A stretch of 64,000 nt of DNA from Timema cristinae (taxonomy: Eukaryota > Arthropoda > Insecta > Phasmatodea > Timematidae): the NCBI GenBank assembly GCA_039000515.1, contig JBCFYV010000012.1, positions 114,649,949 to 114,713,948 of the forward strand, written 5' to 3'. The notes below the pieces were generated by a model. It was not told where the DNA came from. It searched no databases and saw only the letters and a program-made list of their open reading frames with translations. Positions within the stretch are counted from its first letter, which is position 1; every line of letters starts with the position of its first letter. A program made the position numbers and the translations under genes. Below are positions 1 through 10,966 of the stretch, in pieces.

Positions 1-258
1 CGGTAAGGTGTACTGAGGGGGAATTTTTCCAAAATTGTTTTCCACTCTCCCTTCCACGCAAGTGCTGGTAACTTCATATACATTTAACCTTCCTAGTCCC
101 TAAAACATTACGTATTGACGTATATGTGGAATCCAGGCCTCCACCGTGGTTCGGAATCCACGTTAATGTAGGTCTCGTTTCATTACATCATCCTACATTA
201 CATTAGCGTAAGTGGTATAACCGAACGGGTAGTAAGATGCGTGCTAATAATAAAAATA
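1..258 (+). repeat. Composite SINE, degenerate (tail-sharing family)
   Basis: Bases 1-110 match the body shared by the second and third SINE heads (a block ending in 'ccactctccc' and 'cacgcaagtg'). Bases 112-258 match the 3' half of the first family (an imperfect 'ggcctccaccgtggttcgg' block), then the common tail and a short A/T-rich end. It therefore looks like a hybrid of two families. Confidence 0.7.
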
Positions 259-547
259 GAGCGTATAGCCGGACGGTGTAATACAAGGTGCTAGGGGGAA
301 AAACAAACCTACGGATATCATGGAAGGATAATGAGACGCGGAGCATTGTAGGAAAGGGAAGAGGGGGGAGGGACAAACTTGCATAAGTACAAGTAATGCG
401 CATGCGTGCACTTGACATCGCTGAGTGAAGAGCTGTGGAAAAAGGACGTGCCTTATTGTATCGAGAAGGCCATGATTTCCTTCCATTGTGTTCTTCTCTC
501 ATTTCACGGCCACCTAGATGTCCGAGAATGAAGGTCCGGTTGTTGGT

Positions 548-668
548 AAACCCTGTTCACGGTAGGGAGGTCTGGAAGGCTGTTTTTCCTGTCACTATTC
601 TACTATACAGTCGGATTTCGGTAGGAAAAAAGACCTTTATGACGTCCCTTCCTGCCATGAACAGGGTA
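548..668. repeat. Short inverted repeat (foldback/MITE-like)
   Basis: Arms of about 40 bases, starting near 548 with 'ccctgttcacgg' and ending near 668 with its imperfect complement 'catgaacaggg', enclose about 40 bases. The surrounding 435-707 stretch is open on the plus strand, but that openness is explained by the foldback. No family is recognised. Confidence 0.5.
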
Positions 669-699
669 TACTCGTCTCGGCAGGTGAACAGGCGTCCGT

Positions 700-1404
700 C
701 CGTGTGATCAACCTGTCATGTTCGCGCCTTGACACGGTGAAGACGTGCCGAACACGCAGTTTCAAGATCTACAAGTGTATACTTGCTAGCACGTAATGTG
801 ACGCTTCTGTGCAAAGACCACGAGTGTGAAAACCAGGGAGATTGTCTAAAGTGTGATAATGTAAAAATAATGTGTGAACAAACAGTACAGTTAGATATGA
901 AACGAGCTTGGTAGGCCTAAGCACCTAAGTTTCTTCAAACCAAAACTAAGTCTCGACAAATTAAAAAAAAACAACGAGAATTTTGAAATGTCTTAAACAC
1001 ACGCCCAATCTAAATTTATTTGGAGGAAAGATTATTCTATAAAATATGAATTGAGAATTCAGCCCTATATGTTCGTATGGCCTGCATGAGCAGAAAACAT
1101 CTTAAGGATCGGATTATAAGTCGAGCCGTTAATAGTTCCGCCTACTCGAAGGAAAACGAATGTGTTGTGACTTAAAAACCATTCAAACAATCCTCAATTA
1201 TCTAATAATTTTCTGTTAGCTATAATATATATTTTTTTTTTAAAAGGAAGGCTAGATTTAAGTTTTAACCATTTACTTTGGCATCAGAAACTGAGCCATT
1301 TTACGAAAATGTCTTCGAAAATAAAATTTCACCTTTCCTTTTTTTTAATATTAATTCAAGTTTGAATGCTATAAGATAATGATACTTCTATACACTTGAC
1401 AAGC
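700..1404. other. AT-rich stretch without recognised feature
   Basis: I see only homopolymer A and T runs and no splice-bounded open frame, SINE or inverted repeat. Confidence 0.5.
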
Positions 1405-1535
1405 ATCTTGTGAATGTGGAATGCAGGCTCCACCGTGTTGATTCACGTTAATAGGTCTTCATTTCATTCACATTACCTACATTAACATACTAAGTTTCCA
1501 CGGTAGTAAGACCGTGTTAATATAATAATAATCTA
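1405..1535 (+). repeat. SINE-1 3' fragment, degenerate
   Basis: A decayed copy of the family-1 3' half: 'catcttgtgaatgtgg', 'ctccaccgtg', then 'ggtagtaagaccg' and a TAA-rich end. The 5' tRNA-like head is missing. Confidence 0.6.
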
Positions 1536-1924
1536 TACTCCGTTTTAACAAACCTATTTTTTTTTTTTTACAAATAACTAATTTCAGAGCCCCGGTAGGC
1601 GGCCCAAGTGGGTGAGAATATCGCCATCAGGTGTTGCTCTTAGGTTAAATATTGACAGAACACGATATTCTGTTGTTTCTGGAATGAACACACAACTATG
1701 TTCTATGCCCCTATACAAATATAGACTTGTAAACATAGTTGTATAAATTGACATTTTCCCTCTGAAAAGTACAAAATTCCACATATTCCTGTTGACGATT
1801 GAGAGCTAAATGTTCGCGAACACAAGGTGAATGAGGGAGAGGTGCGTTTTGTCAACCTAGCTCCGAAGAGAGACGGGCATGCTCAGTAGTAACAGTCGAC
1901 AAGTCATCAGGAGGTTGTTAGAGG

Positions 1925-2166
1925 ATGTCCGCTAATTTCAGCTCAAGGCGGTCGTTAAACACTCTCAACAATCCATCTTGTAGATACTCTGTTGAGAATG
2001 AGTCAATGAGAGAGCTACCCACGTCACGTTCTGGCAGCCAAGGGCAAGTATTGGGGAGAGGATCGTTCGACCAAAATAAACAAAGATACAAAAAATGGCA
2101 TAGCTTTAGAAATAATGAGAATATTTCAACGAAACGAGAGTTGGTTGAACGTACCCAAAATACGAT
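1925..2166 (+). CDS. Candidate first coding exon of an unrecognised gene
   Basis: An ATG opens an 80-codon frame that ends at a strong donor (AT|GTAAGT at 2167-2172), leaving phase 2. The leader before the ATG (about 1800-1924) is richer in GC than its surroundings, as expected of a 5' UTR. The peptide is polar and rich in Ser, Arg and Asn with no hydrophobic segment, like a disordered cytosolic N-terminus. No family is recognised and no following exon was found, so the gene assignment rests only on the start, donor and composition. It could be a chance open frame. Confidence 0.35.
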
Positions 2167-2357
2167 GTAAGTTTGTCCTTTCAGGGATATTTATCCAACT
2201 TCCAGATGCCCTAGAGAGTTGAAATTAGGAATGGGAGCTATGGAACATGTCATAATTATGGGGGAGAAACAACAACCAGAAACTATAAAAACCAGGATGG
2301 TGGACGCAACATACCCCAATAACCTAACAAAGCCACGGACACAAATTTCGCTACTTA

Positions 2358-2859
2358 CAGTAGCCCCGTGGCTTCTTTGGTGCTGAGTGACAGCTCACAG
2401 CTGACTTCTGACAGTCAACATTTAGGTATATACCTAAATTTTGACTATCATTATTCTCTTTTAATATTTTTATCACGCGTCTTACTCGTTCGGGTTATAC
2501 ACCTACGCTAATTTGTAATGGTAGGTGATTGTGAGATGAAATGAAGTCCTACAGTTTAAGTGGAACCGAACACGTGGCACTGGCATTCACCATTCACAGA
2601 TGTCTTGTCAGAGGTTAGGAAAGTATTGGAAAATCAGATAAATCTTACGGACGAGATTGACCGGGGCCAGTAAAAAGGTCTAACCTTACCCTAGACACAG
2701 GTCATCTTTGACTATCAAAAGTGACAGCTGTTAAACACATGTTTTTGCAGATCATCTGGTTCGGCGTAAGGATACGTAATTTGGTCTGGTAACATTTTAA
2801 AGCTATCAACTGTCAGCTGTGAGCTGTCAGTCAGCACCAAAGAAGTCATGGGGCTACTG
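2358..2859. mobile_element. Pogo-like MITE copy 1, interrupted by a SINE
   Basis: The ends are inverted copies beginning CAGTAGCCCC, with TA on each side (2356-2357 and 2860-2861), as expected for Tc1/mariner/pogo insertion. The two MITE halves are split by a family-1 SINE at 2451-2706. An internal palindrome 'taggtatatacctaaa' is shared with the copies at 25.2 and 57.0 kb. Confidence 0.8.
2451..2706 (-). mobile_element. SINE-1 copy inside a MITE, with target duplication
   Basis: A diverged full-length family-1 SINE in minus orientation. It is flanked by TTTGACTATCA at 2440-2450 and 2707-2717, an 11-base target-site duplication cut from the host MITE, so the SINE arrived after the MITE. Confidence 0.8.
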
Positions 2860-2861
2860 TA

Positions 2862-3390
2862 CCTCATGTTAAGAAAAATATAAAAAATATATTAAAACAA
2901 TACGATCATACTTCACGTGAAATGCACGTTTAGGCCTGTCGAAGAAAGGCCTAGCCCTAGTATAGTATATACACCAAAAAGTCACCATCCAAATGAATAA
3001 AATTAGTGTTTTTAAAAAAAATTTATAAACGAATATATCTCAAAACTCTAGTAGGGCTTTCTTTGAAAGTGATTAGCTCCTCCTTTTATTTTTCTCTTTT
3101 CTCCAAACCAAAAGGTGACCTTGAAGGTAAAAATGAATAGAAGAATTTGTAACCCCCTTTTCATCTGAATAATGATTTCTAACGATATGATATTAATATG
3201 TTTGTTTTTTAAATTTAAATCAACAGACTTTTTGTCTGTTTGATAGCGTGTTCGTTGAGTTTTTATATATAAGAATTTTGGTATGAAGAGCCTTTTAGAT
3301 AATACTTTTTTTTACGGTCAAAGTTATAACATTTTCCTATATTGTTTCATATAAATTAATATATTAATAAAGCCAAAAAAGAGACAGTAC
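2862..3390. other. AT-rich stretch without recognised feature
   Basis: No convincing frame or repeat was seen. Confidence 0.4.
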
Positions 3391-3590
3391 CCACTCCAGC
3401 GGCCGCAAAGTCTAAGGCGTGACTATCGCATTAGACTGGACTAACGTTCACCGGGCGAGAGGGGTTCCAATCCCGTCGGATGACCTGAGGGTGATATTTC
3501 CTAAATGGTTTTACACTCTCCCTACACGCAAATGCGAGTATACTTTTCTAAATTAAACCTTCCTCATACAAAATAATAAGTGGAAGTTTG
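3391..3590 (+). repeat. SINE, third head type, partial
   Basis: The tRNA-like head contains 'gcggccgcaaagtctaagg' and a B-box-like 'gttccaatcc'. The shared body 'ccctacacgcaaatgcg' follows. The common tail is missing or decayed. Confidence 0.65.
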
Positions 3591-3599
3591 AGATCACAT

Positions 3600-4780
3600 G
3601 ACTTGACTTATGGTTACGTGAAAGATGATCTAGTAATTTTTCTAGTTGTCAGATATGTTCTTAAAATGAAAAGTGAACTGTACGCTAAGGCTCTGTGTTT
3701 AATTTTGCTGTTTAAGGTTAAGTCGAATGTAGGTAATATGTTCACACTAAACTCTGCGTGTAGAAAGCACACCTATTAACTAACCTAATAAAACTTAAAA
3801 AAAACTAATACACGTAGCGGGTGTTCAAACCTGTCGTGGAAGCTAAGAAAAGTCAATTATTTCATAACCATCTTCGCAAAGAAACGCCCGTTTTTCTTTA
3901 AATCTCTTCCTCGCTCATCTTCAGGATGTTACATAGTTTCCGTCAACCTTTTTTTTTTAAGTGAATGAAAAAAAAAATTACCTGGGGCCAAGCCAACTTG
4001 AAAATAAAATATATTCTAGCAACAGTCTTCTTCGTATTCAATAGTAGAAACAGAGATGTTTCCATGATCTTTGTAAATATGTGTTTTGAATGCTGTTATC
4101 AGCACCAGGGACTCGCAATAGAAAACAGTCTAATAAATTAATATATAATATAGGTAGGTTGTTTTCTGTTGTGTGTGACGTGTATATAGGCCTCTAATAC
4201 ATTTATATAATATACTAGTGGATAGTTGTAGCGATCGCTCAAAATTATCGCGATAAAATAATATTCAAAATCATTTATTTGGAAAATTTATATGGAATGA
4301 GGCTTCCCTTGACTTTCTAGTTAAAGATTTACTCGTCAAAAGCTATCAATGTTCCAGATGTTTTTAGCTTTCGGTGTTTAATTCACATAAACGACCCATC
4401 TCCCATCTCTCCTCTCTATCTAGTTGTTGTCCTATACTTGAGTAAGAATCGAGTTATTATTTTTAACCAATGAGGAATATTTTATTTACCGACATAGAAT
4501 TAATATAATAATATACAAATCAAGGGTTTCTATGGAGATGTAAACAAATAATGAGTTACGAATGAACCACAAGAAAAGATAAAGATTTGCTAGAAAAATC
4601 TTGTTTTCGTTGGAAGCTACTATTTTTGCCCACATATTGGACTACTAATCTATAAAATAAGTTATGATTTTTCAAAATCAGTTAATCGGTTTTATTGTAT
4701 GTCAATGACCGGAAATGGTGCTTAAATAATTATATGTGGAAAGATTATTTTATTGGTTAATTTCTGTTATGAATCAGTAG
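3600..4780. other. AT-rich stretch without recognised feature
   Basis: It contains a 63-codon open frame (3588-3779) with no splice context or recognisable motif, and homopolymer runs. No gene is supported. Confidence 0.4.
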
Positions 4781-4783
4781 TGC

Positions 4784-5056
4784 AGATTGGGTCTAGGGGT
4801 AAGGTGTCAGACTTCTATGCTGGGGTCCGGGGCTCAATCCTCGGTCCCGTCACAGATCTATCTGATTGCCAAACCCTTCCTTCACCTCTGACAAGACGTG
4901 TATTAATCACAACTTGTGAATGTGTGGAATGCCAGGCCTCCACCGTGGTTCGGATCCAACGTTAAACTGTAAGTCCTCCATTTCATCTCACAATCACCCT
5001 ACCATCACACATTAGCGTAAGTCCGTATAACCCGAACGGGTAGTAAGACTAGGTGC

Positions 5057-5087
<31 letters not shown>
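4784..5087 (+). mobile_element. SINE-1 copy, near full length
   Basis: The tRNA-like head ('gtctaggggtaaggtgtcag', 'ggctcaatcc') is followed by the family-1 body, the tail GTATAACCCGAACGGGTAGT and about ten TAA/AAT units. It ends in a simple repeat, as expected for reverse transcription primed on a TAA-rich tail. Confidence 0.88.
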
Positions 5088-5088
<1 letters not shown>

Positions 5089-5089
5089 C

Positions 5090-5353
5090 GAGGAGTCTGT
5101 CTTGAGCGTTGCGCGATATCTACAGAACACAGAGGGATGACATTTTAAAATTATTAGCCCTTGTACACAAACATGTGCACCTCAAAGCAGGAAATATAAA
5201 TTTTTGATTAGATTTTTTTTAAATTTATTAAATACTTGGTCGCAGAAAAAAAATAAAGAGATTTTTTTTTTTCTGAAGCAAATAAAAGCGTTCTCGTGGT
5301 AATCACTCAATGCATTGCGTGACTACCTCGGGCAACGCCGAGTACTTCTCATA
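5090..5353 (+). repeat. Possible Helitron-like 3' fragment
   Basis: It ends in a GC-rich hairpin ('cctcgggcaacgccgag') followed by 'tacttct' directly next to a TACA microsatellite. A related fragment at 31254-31485 ends with 'gacaaagccgggtacttct'. A terminal hairpin near a short end motif next to a microsatellite is a Helitron/Helentron habit, but no helicase or 5' end is visible. Another repeat class with the same terminal hairpin is possible. Confidence 0.35.
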
Positions 5354-5639
5354 CATAGTATACATACATAGTATACATACATACATACATACATACATAC
5401 ATACATACATACATACATACATACATACATACATACATACATACATACATACATACATACATACATACATACATACATACATACATACATACATACATAC
5501 ATGCATGCATACATACATACATACATACATACATACATACATACATACATACATACATACATACATACATACATACATACATACATACATACATACATAC
5601 ATACATACATACATACATACATACATACATACATACATA
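5351..5639. repeat. (TACA)n microsatellite, about 290 bp
   Basis: Roughly 70 tetranucleotide units with one ATGCATGC interruption near 5502. Period 4 keeps several frames open on both strands, producing spurious 93-128 codon frames. Confidence 0.97.
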
Positions 5640-5747
5640 ATCACTCTGTTCCCTTTAGGGGTAGGCAATAAGCTGTGCATATAGCTCAAAAAACAACTCC
5701 GTACTTAATTCATCCTCACTAACTTTCGTTTCAACAACATCCGTACA

Positions 5748-6025
5748 TGACCTGACGGTCTAGGGGTAAGGTGTCAGACTTCTGTGCTGGCGGTCCGGGG
5801 CTCAATCCTCGGTCCCGGCAAAGATTTATCTGATTTCCAAACCCTTCCTTCACCTCTGACAAGACATCTTGTGAATATGAGGAATGCCAGGCCTCCACCG
5901 TGGTTCGGATTCCACGTTAAACTGTAGGTCCTTCATTTCATCTCACAATCACCCTACCATTACACATTAGCGTAAGTGCGTATAACCCGAAAGGGTAGTA
6001 AGACGCGGTGCTAATAATAATAATA
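5748..6025 (+). mobile_element. SINE-1 copy, full length
   Basis: It begins with a tRNA-like head ('ggtctaggggtaaggtgtca') and a B-box-like 'ggctcaatcc'. The body and the shared tail follow (with one A in place of C in 'cgaaagggtagtaagacgc'), then TAA units. Confidence 0.9.
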
Positions 6026-6199
6026 TCCATACACCGAGTCATATATGCTCTTTTAGTCTTAAAACTATTAATGTAGGTTTTAGTTATATATACGATTTGT
6101 TAATGTAGTCGACAAAAAAAAAGGGCGTTATTACTTCGGGCACAAGTGTTTGTAGATTTCTTATGTTTATTTATACCAATAAGTTTAGAGATCTATTTT

Positions 6200-6420
6200 T
6201 GTACCGCATCTTACAACCCATCTCGGCTTTTGGAATACTTGCATTAATCGAGTAGAGATGAGGAAGGTATAATTTAGAAGAAATGTATTCACATTTGTGT
6301 AGATAATGACTGTATTTGTTAGAGGAATGATAAATCTAAAGCCCTTTTCCATCAAGACTAGTCGTATAGCTCCACAAATATCATTAAAAAGTCGTTTAAA
6401 ATGAGCTAATGTCACATTCC
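6200..6420 (-). repeat. Tail-sharing SINE, degenerate
   Basis: A minus-strand tail remnant ('taccgcatcttacaaccca') is followed by the 'gaggaaggt' and 'gaaatgtattcacatttgtg' body blocks seen in the third-head copies. Confidence 0.5.
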
Positions 6421-6429
6421 CACACAGGT

Positions 6430-7185
6430 GTTTTTATCAATAAACTCAAAATATAGAGTTGTCGAGGAAGAAGAGCCCTGTTGGAATATTTCGATTTTAT
6501 TTAAGTGTGAACCATATTTTGAAATAACGCATCGTAGAATTAAATATTACGTTAATAGCTGAACGTCTGCGCGACAATTCTTCGCTTACTGAGGCGGCTC
6601 CTTAAAGCCATAATAATTTTCAAACAACAAAATAAGAAAACAAACATGCTTGACGTACGAACATATGAAACTGTCAAAAGAGATACTTCCACTTAGCGAC
6701 CCGACTACATCCGTGTTTCCAAGTGGGGGGGTCTATATTTTCTTAAAACCGAGAGTACGTCTGATTGTAATATTCCACACACGCCATACATTTGTCAACC
6801 CTGGTTTTTGTAGAGGAGGGGGGAACTTTCCTTGAACCAGTGCGCATGCGTGAGACATCAACCAAGGACCTCCCTGCCGCGGGTCACGATTCTATATCCC
6901 CGCCCCCTCTCCCCTCACATCCAAACCTTCACCCGCTAGCTCGTACCCGGCACATAACCACAAAAACCGGGATTCGAAGCATGTACCCATGGAATAGATA
7001 AAAACATGATTGCTTTTCCTCCGATTGTGACCGGGCTTGGTTTGATACCAAGCAGTGACATATAGCATTTGTTATATTTAGTTTTAGTTCATATTATTAC
7101 TTTTCGGTGCACAAATCCAATCCTTCCCAAATTTTGGTTATTAGAAAATTTAACCGAAAGGTCTAATTTAATTTTCCATTTTTTT
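6430..7185. other. Unassigned stretch
   Basis: A short GC-richer patch around 6830-6990 ('ctgccgcgggtcacg', C-rich) lies in AT-rich DNA. Open frames of 60-69 codons are present without splice or family support. Confidence 0.3.
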
Positions 7186-7187
7186 TT

Positions 7188-7440
7188 GTCACCGCGTTTT
7201 ACTACCCGTTTGGGTTTACACTTATGTACTAATTATGCTAGTGTGTGTTAAGAATGAGGAAGGTTAAATTAATTCATAGAAAATGTATCCACGTTTGCGT
7301 GGAACGAGAATGGAAAACCATTAAGTGAAAAAGATTCTCAATACATCCTACCGGGATTTGAGCCCCGATCTCTCAGTCATCGACAGTCTCTATCTATTGT
7401 GGGAATGACGCCATATACAACGCGACCCACAAATCAGGTG
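7188..7440 (-). repeat. Third-head SINE copy
   Basis: Minus orientation: the tail ('caccgcgttttactacccg') comes first, then the 'gaggaaggttaaatt' and 'cacgtttgcgtgga' body. The head contains a reverse B-box ('gatttgagccc') and ends in 'gaatgacgcca'. Confidence 0.7.
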
Positions 7441-7444
7441 GTAC

Positions 7445-8640
7445 GTTTTTACATTAAAGAACCACTGGTCACGCGGACAGAGGCGTCAGTATCATCTACC
7501 CTGGTTTGCCAGTAACAAGGAACTTGGGGATTCTAGTACCGAGTAAACAAGACGAGTGAATTTTGTTTTTCCAAAGGGATTTGGCTTACAAATGAGGGTA
7601 CAATTCCTTTATTTAACTTTCCTCATCCTTATCAACATTTGTGTAAATATTTGGAGTCTTTACAAATAACAAGACGCGTTTGTACTAGAAAAATAAACCT
7701 CGGTTTCATGTTTATTTTAACCTGACTTTACACCGCTAAAGAAGGTGTGCTAACCAACAGTCTATTTTACATTTTCACCCAACGTTCCCGAACCTTTTGC
7801 CTTGAATATTTATCGAAAAAAAGAAGAAGAAGAAAAAACCCACGTGAAATAATTTCTTAACAATCTAGATTCGGCTCTTTTTGTACCGTACTGGGTATAA
7901 AAATTTGTTCATGAAAGGAATTATTGGAAAACTATTTTTCATTTCACACACGAAAAAGCTTCCCCGTCCAGAAAAGGATTGGGGAGGGGGGAAAGCGATA
8001 CAATAAGGAGGGGTTAGAGAAGGGGGAGACAGAAGATACGAAAGAAGACAAATGTAGGAAAGGTAAGCCGAATAAAAAATAAGGGAAAGCAAAACAATAT
8101 GTAGCATAAAAAAACAAAACCCGAAGAAATTACAAAAGTTTATCTTCAAATTACCGTCTTTTTTTTATATATATATCTAACAATTTTGGAAATGGGACAC
8201 CGCAAGGAATACAGAAACTTAAAGAAATATATTTTTACTTTTAAGACAAGAGGAAGTTTGGACTTTTTTTTCGAAAGACAATTTAGTAGAAAAGTGTATA
8301 AGTTGTAACTTTTAATAGCTCAGAAAAAAAAATGCATGCCATACACGTATTTTTTTAAACTAACATTTAGCATTAATGTTAGTAACGGTTTTATCTAAGT
8401 GAAAGATGTGAGGAGGGAAGCTTAAAGTAAGTGTACCCGCATTAGTGAAGACCTGATATAAATAAATTAATAACTTACATGTGGAAAATTATATCAGTTG
8501 ATCCAGCTAAGATTCGAACTTTGACCTCGTCATCAACGACGATTATGTGCAATTCGAGTCTGACGCCTTTGTTAAAGTGGTCAAACTAAATAATGTAAAA
8601 TGAACTATGTTAAATTTATAAAGCATTAATTTTTAACTGA
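7445..8640. other. Unassigned AT-rich stretch
   Basis: It holds a purine-rich segment around 7810-7840 and 7980-8060. A tRNA-like remnant, minus strand, lies around 8490-8580 ('gattcgaactttgacctcg'). No gene is supported. Confidence 0.35.
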
Positions 8641-8645
8641 AAATA

Positions 8646-8948
8646 TTATTATTATTATTATTACTATTATTATTACGTCTTACTACCCGTTCAGGTTATA
8701 TGCACTTACGCTAATGTGTAATGGTAGGGTGATTGTGAGATGAAATGGAGGACCTACAGTTTAACGTGGGATCCGAACCACGGTGGAGGCCTGGCATTCC
8801 CCGCATTCACAAGTTGTGATTAATACACGTCTTGGTAGAGGTGAAGAAAGGGTTTGGTAATCAGATAAATCTGTGCCCGGACCGAGGATTGAAACCTGGA
8901 CCCCCAGTACAGAAGTCTGACACCTTACTCCTAGACCACCAGGTCACC
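8646..8948 (-). mobile_element. SINE-1 copy, full length
   Basis: TTA/ATT units come first, then the tail complement ('cgtcttactacccgttcagg'), the body and the tRNA-like head ending 'ctagaccaccaggtcacc'. Confidence 0.9.
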
Positions 8949-8949
8949 G

Positions 8950-9780
8950 ACTGAAAATGTTAAATCTATTTTTTTATAACAAAAACCAGAATATTTGGCT
9001 GAAAGGGGATGGGAAAAAGACATAACCATTGTTTTATGTCGGATCCGAACCAAGTTCTCTGACACAGAATAGTTTGAACCTTGAAATTGCGGGCCATGGA
9101 TTCACTAATGGGTTCAAAGTTGATCTGGCACAAACATGGAAAGGGCGCAACTTTGCAACCAAGATACTTTTGTTTTATTTGCTCTTTTCCGTATTTATTA
9201 AGCAAAGTGCAAACTATGATGACGTCACAATAGTCATCATTTGATATCTCTTTGAACAATCCGAGTGAAGAATTCGCTTCCAAAGTCCCTTTTGTTTTAA
9301 ATTTTTACTGAAAATGACAAATATGACAGCTTTTTTTAAGATAACAATTATATCAAAGTAAGACTATTAAGGAGTATGCTAAAAAAACAATATTACTAAT
9401 TTAAAAGTATGTATTGTGTTCTTAGTTATAAGCTTTCACTGTACTGTTAAAAAATTTAAAGAAAGTCTGTTGAATGTTTGAAAAATATACTACACATGTA
9501 TTCTAGTTAATAATGAATTAAATAATTCCACTTAATTGGTTACACTTTTTAGTCAACTTGGCTAAATAATTTCCTTCATCATTAATATAATACTCTTTTC
9601 TTCACATACGTCTTTGAATCCTAATAAATATTTCACCATATGTTGATGTTTTGTTTTATTTGAAACTACAAGATTACTGTGGAAAACAAATCATTTGACA
9701 TGATTGACGAGTTAAATATTTAGGAACAACAATAACTAGTAATAACGATATTAGAGTGTAAATTAGGAAAATCATACACT
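8950..9780. other. Unassigned stretch with a CRE-like palindrome
   Basis: TGACGTCA occurs at 9220-9227 in a moderately complex, apparently single-copy block (9000-9290) that is open in both directions. No domain, splice frame or repeat relationship is visible. Confidence 0.3.
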
Positions 9781-9786
9781 AAGGAA

Positions 9787-10760
9787 AAATGGCTGCTATT
9801 ACTAGGTCAGTAAGCTGTTAACATCTTGTCTACTGTCCAGGAATATTTAACTTTAGAATATACTAAACAAAAGTTTTACCGGTTGCTCTCTATGAGTGTG
9901 AAACCTAGTCTCTTACCTTACAGGACGAAAATAAATTTAGGGTGCTCGAAAACGAGGTGGTTAGGAATATACTTTGTTCCAAGAAGGGCTTAAGGTACTT
10001 TGGAGTGGGGAGGTTGCGTAATGGTGAGTTACATACCCTGTACTCTCATCACAATACATTATTCGGATAATCATATCTCGTAGATTACGGTGGGCTGGAC
10101 ACGCAGCGCGATTGGAAGAATTTAGAACCATGTTTAAGGTATTGACTGGCAAACATAATGGGAAGAAACCATTGGGAAGACCTAGATGCAGATGGGAGAG
10201 TAACATTAGAATGGACCTTAAAAAGGATAGTGTGTAGTGAGGTGGACTGGAGATAACTAGCTCAAGATAGGGATAAGGTGTAATTAAGTAGACTGGATAG
10301 AACTAGCTCAAGATATGAATAGGGTATAATAAGGTGGACTGGATAGAACTAGCTCGAGATAGGGATAGGGTGTAATGAGGTGGACTGGATAGAACTAGCT
10401 CAAGATATGGATAGGGTGTAATAAGGTGGAATGGATAGAACTAGCTCGAGATAGGGATAGGGTGTAATGAGGTGCACTGGATAGAACTAGCTCAAGATAT
10501 GGATAGGGTGTAATAAGGTGGACTGGATAGAACTAGCTCGAGATAGGGATAGGGTGTAATAGGTGGACTGGATAGAACTAGCTCAAGATAGGGATAGGGT
10601 GTAATGAGGTGGACTGGATAGAACTAGCTCAAGATAGGGATAGGGTATAATGAGGTGGACTGGATAGAATAACTAGCTCAAGATAGAGATAGGTGAGGTA
10701 CTTTAAGTGCGGAAATGAACTTTCGAGTTCCTAATGTCAGAATAGTAAGTAAGTAGTTCT
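9787..10760 (+). mobile_element. Non-LTR retrotransposon 3' end (LINE copy A)
   Basis: Broken plus-strand frames encode a typical non-LTR reverse transcriptase C-terminus: a Phe-Arg-Val-Leu-Glu-Asn-type block, a 'RLRWAGHAAR'-like block (clearer in copy B), then GKKPLGRPRCRWESNIRMDL. The frame then enters the 10231-10692 minisatellite and resumes as a 'MNFRVPN'-like terminus. Stops and frameshifts show it is dead. The inverted relative lies at 22.5-23.7 kb. Confidence 0.75.
10231..10692 (+). repeat. 46-bp minisatellite inside LINE copy A
   Basis: About ten units of roughly 46 bases, each holding 'gtggactggatagaactag' and 'ctcaagatagggatagg'. One unit reads Val-Asp-Trp-Ile-Glu-Leu-Ala-Gln-Asp-Met-Asp-Arg, the C-terminal block of the LINE polyprotein itself. 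Because 46 is not a multiple of three, the frame shifts at each unit. Confidence 0.9.
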
Positions 10761-10966
10761 GTGAACACTAGACCTGACTCTTTCCATCACTAAGTACATC
10801 ATGCTAAGAATTATTTCATGTTTTTATCGTTACTGTGCACAATCTTAAGATCTCTTTGGATTTGAAGTTGAGATTTTCCTTTGATTATCAAGTTAGACAA
10901 AAAAAACAACTAATACTATATTAAGCCTTAGCTTAGCGCTTGTAAACTAGACTGTACCGGTTCGAG

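Noticed and set aside
435..707. 90-codon plus-strand frame
   Set aside because: Largely made of a foldback inverted repeat.
5303..5689. Open frames of up to 128 codons on both strands (repeating Tyr-Ile-His-Thr and Met-Tyr-Val-Cys)
   Set aside because: They are translations of the TACA microsatellite, which leaves stops out of several frames.
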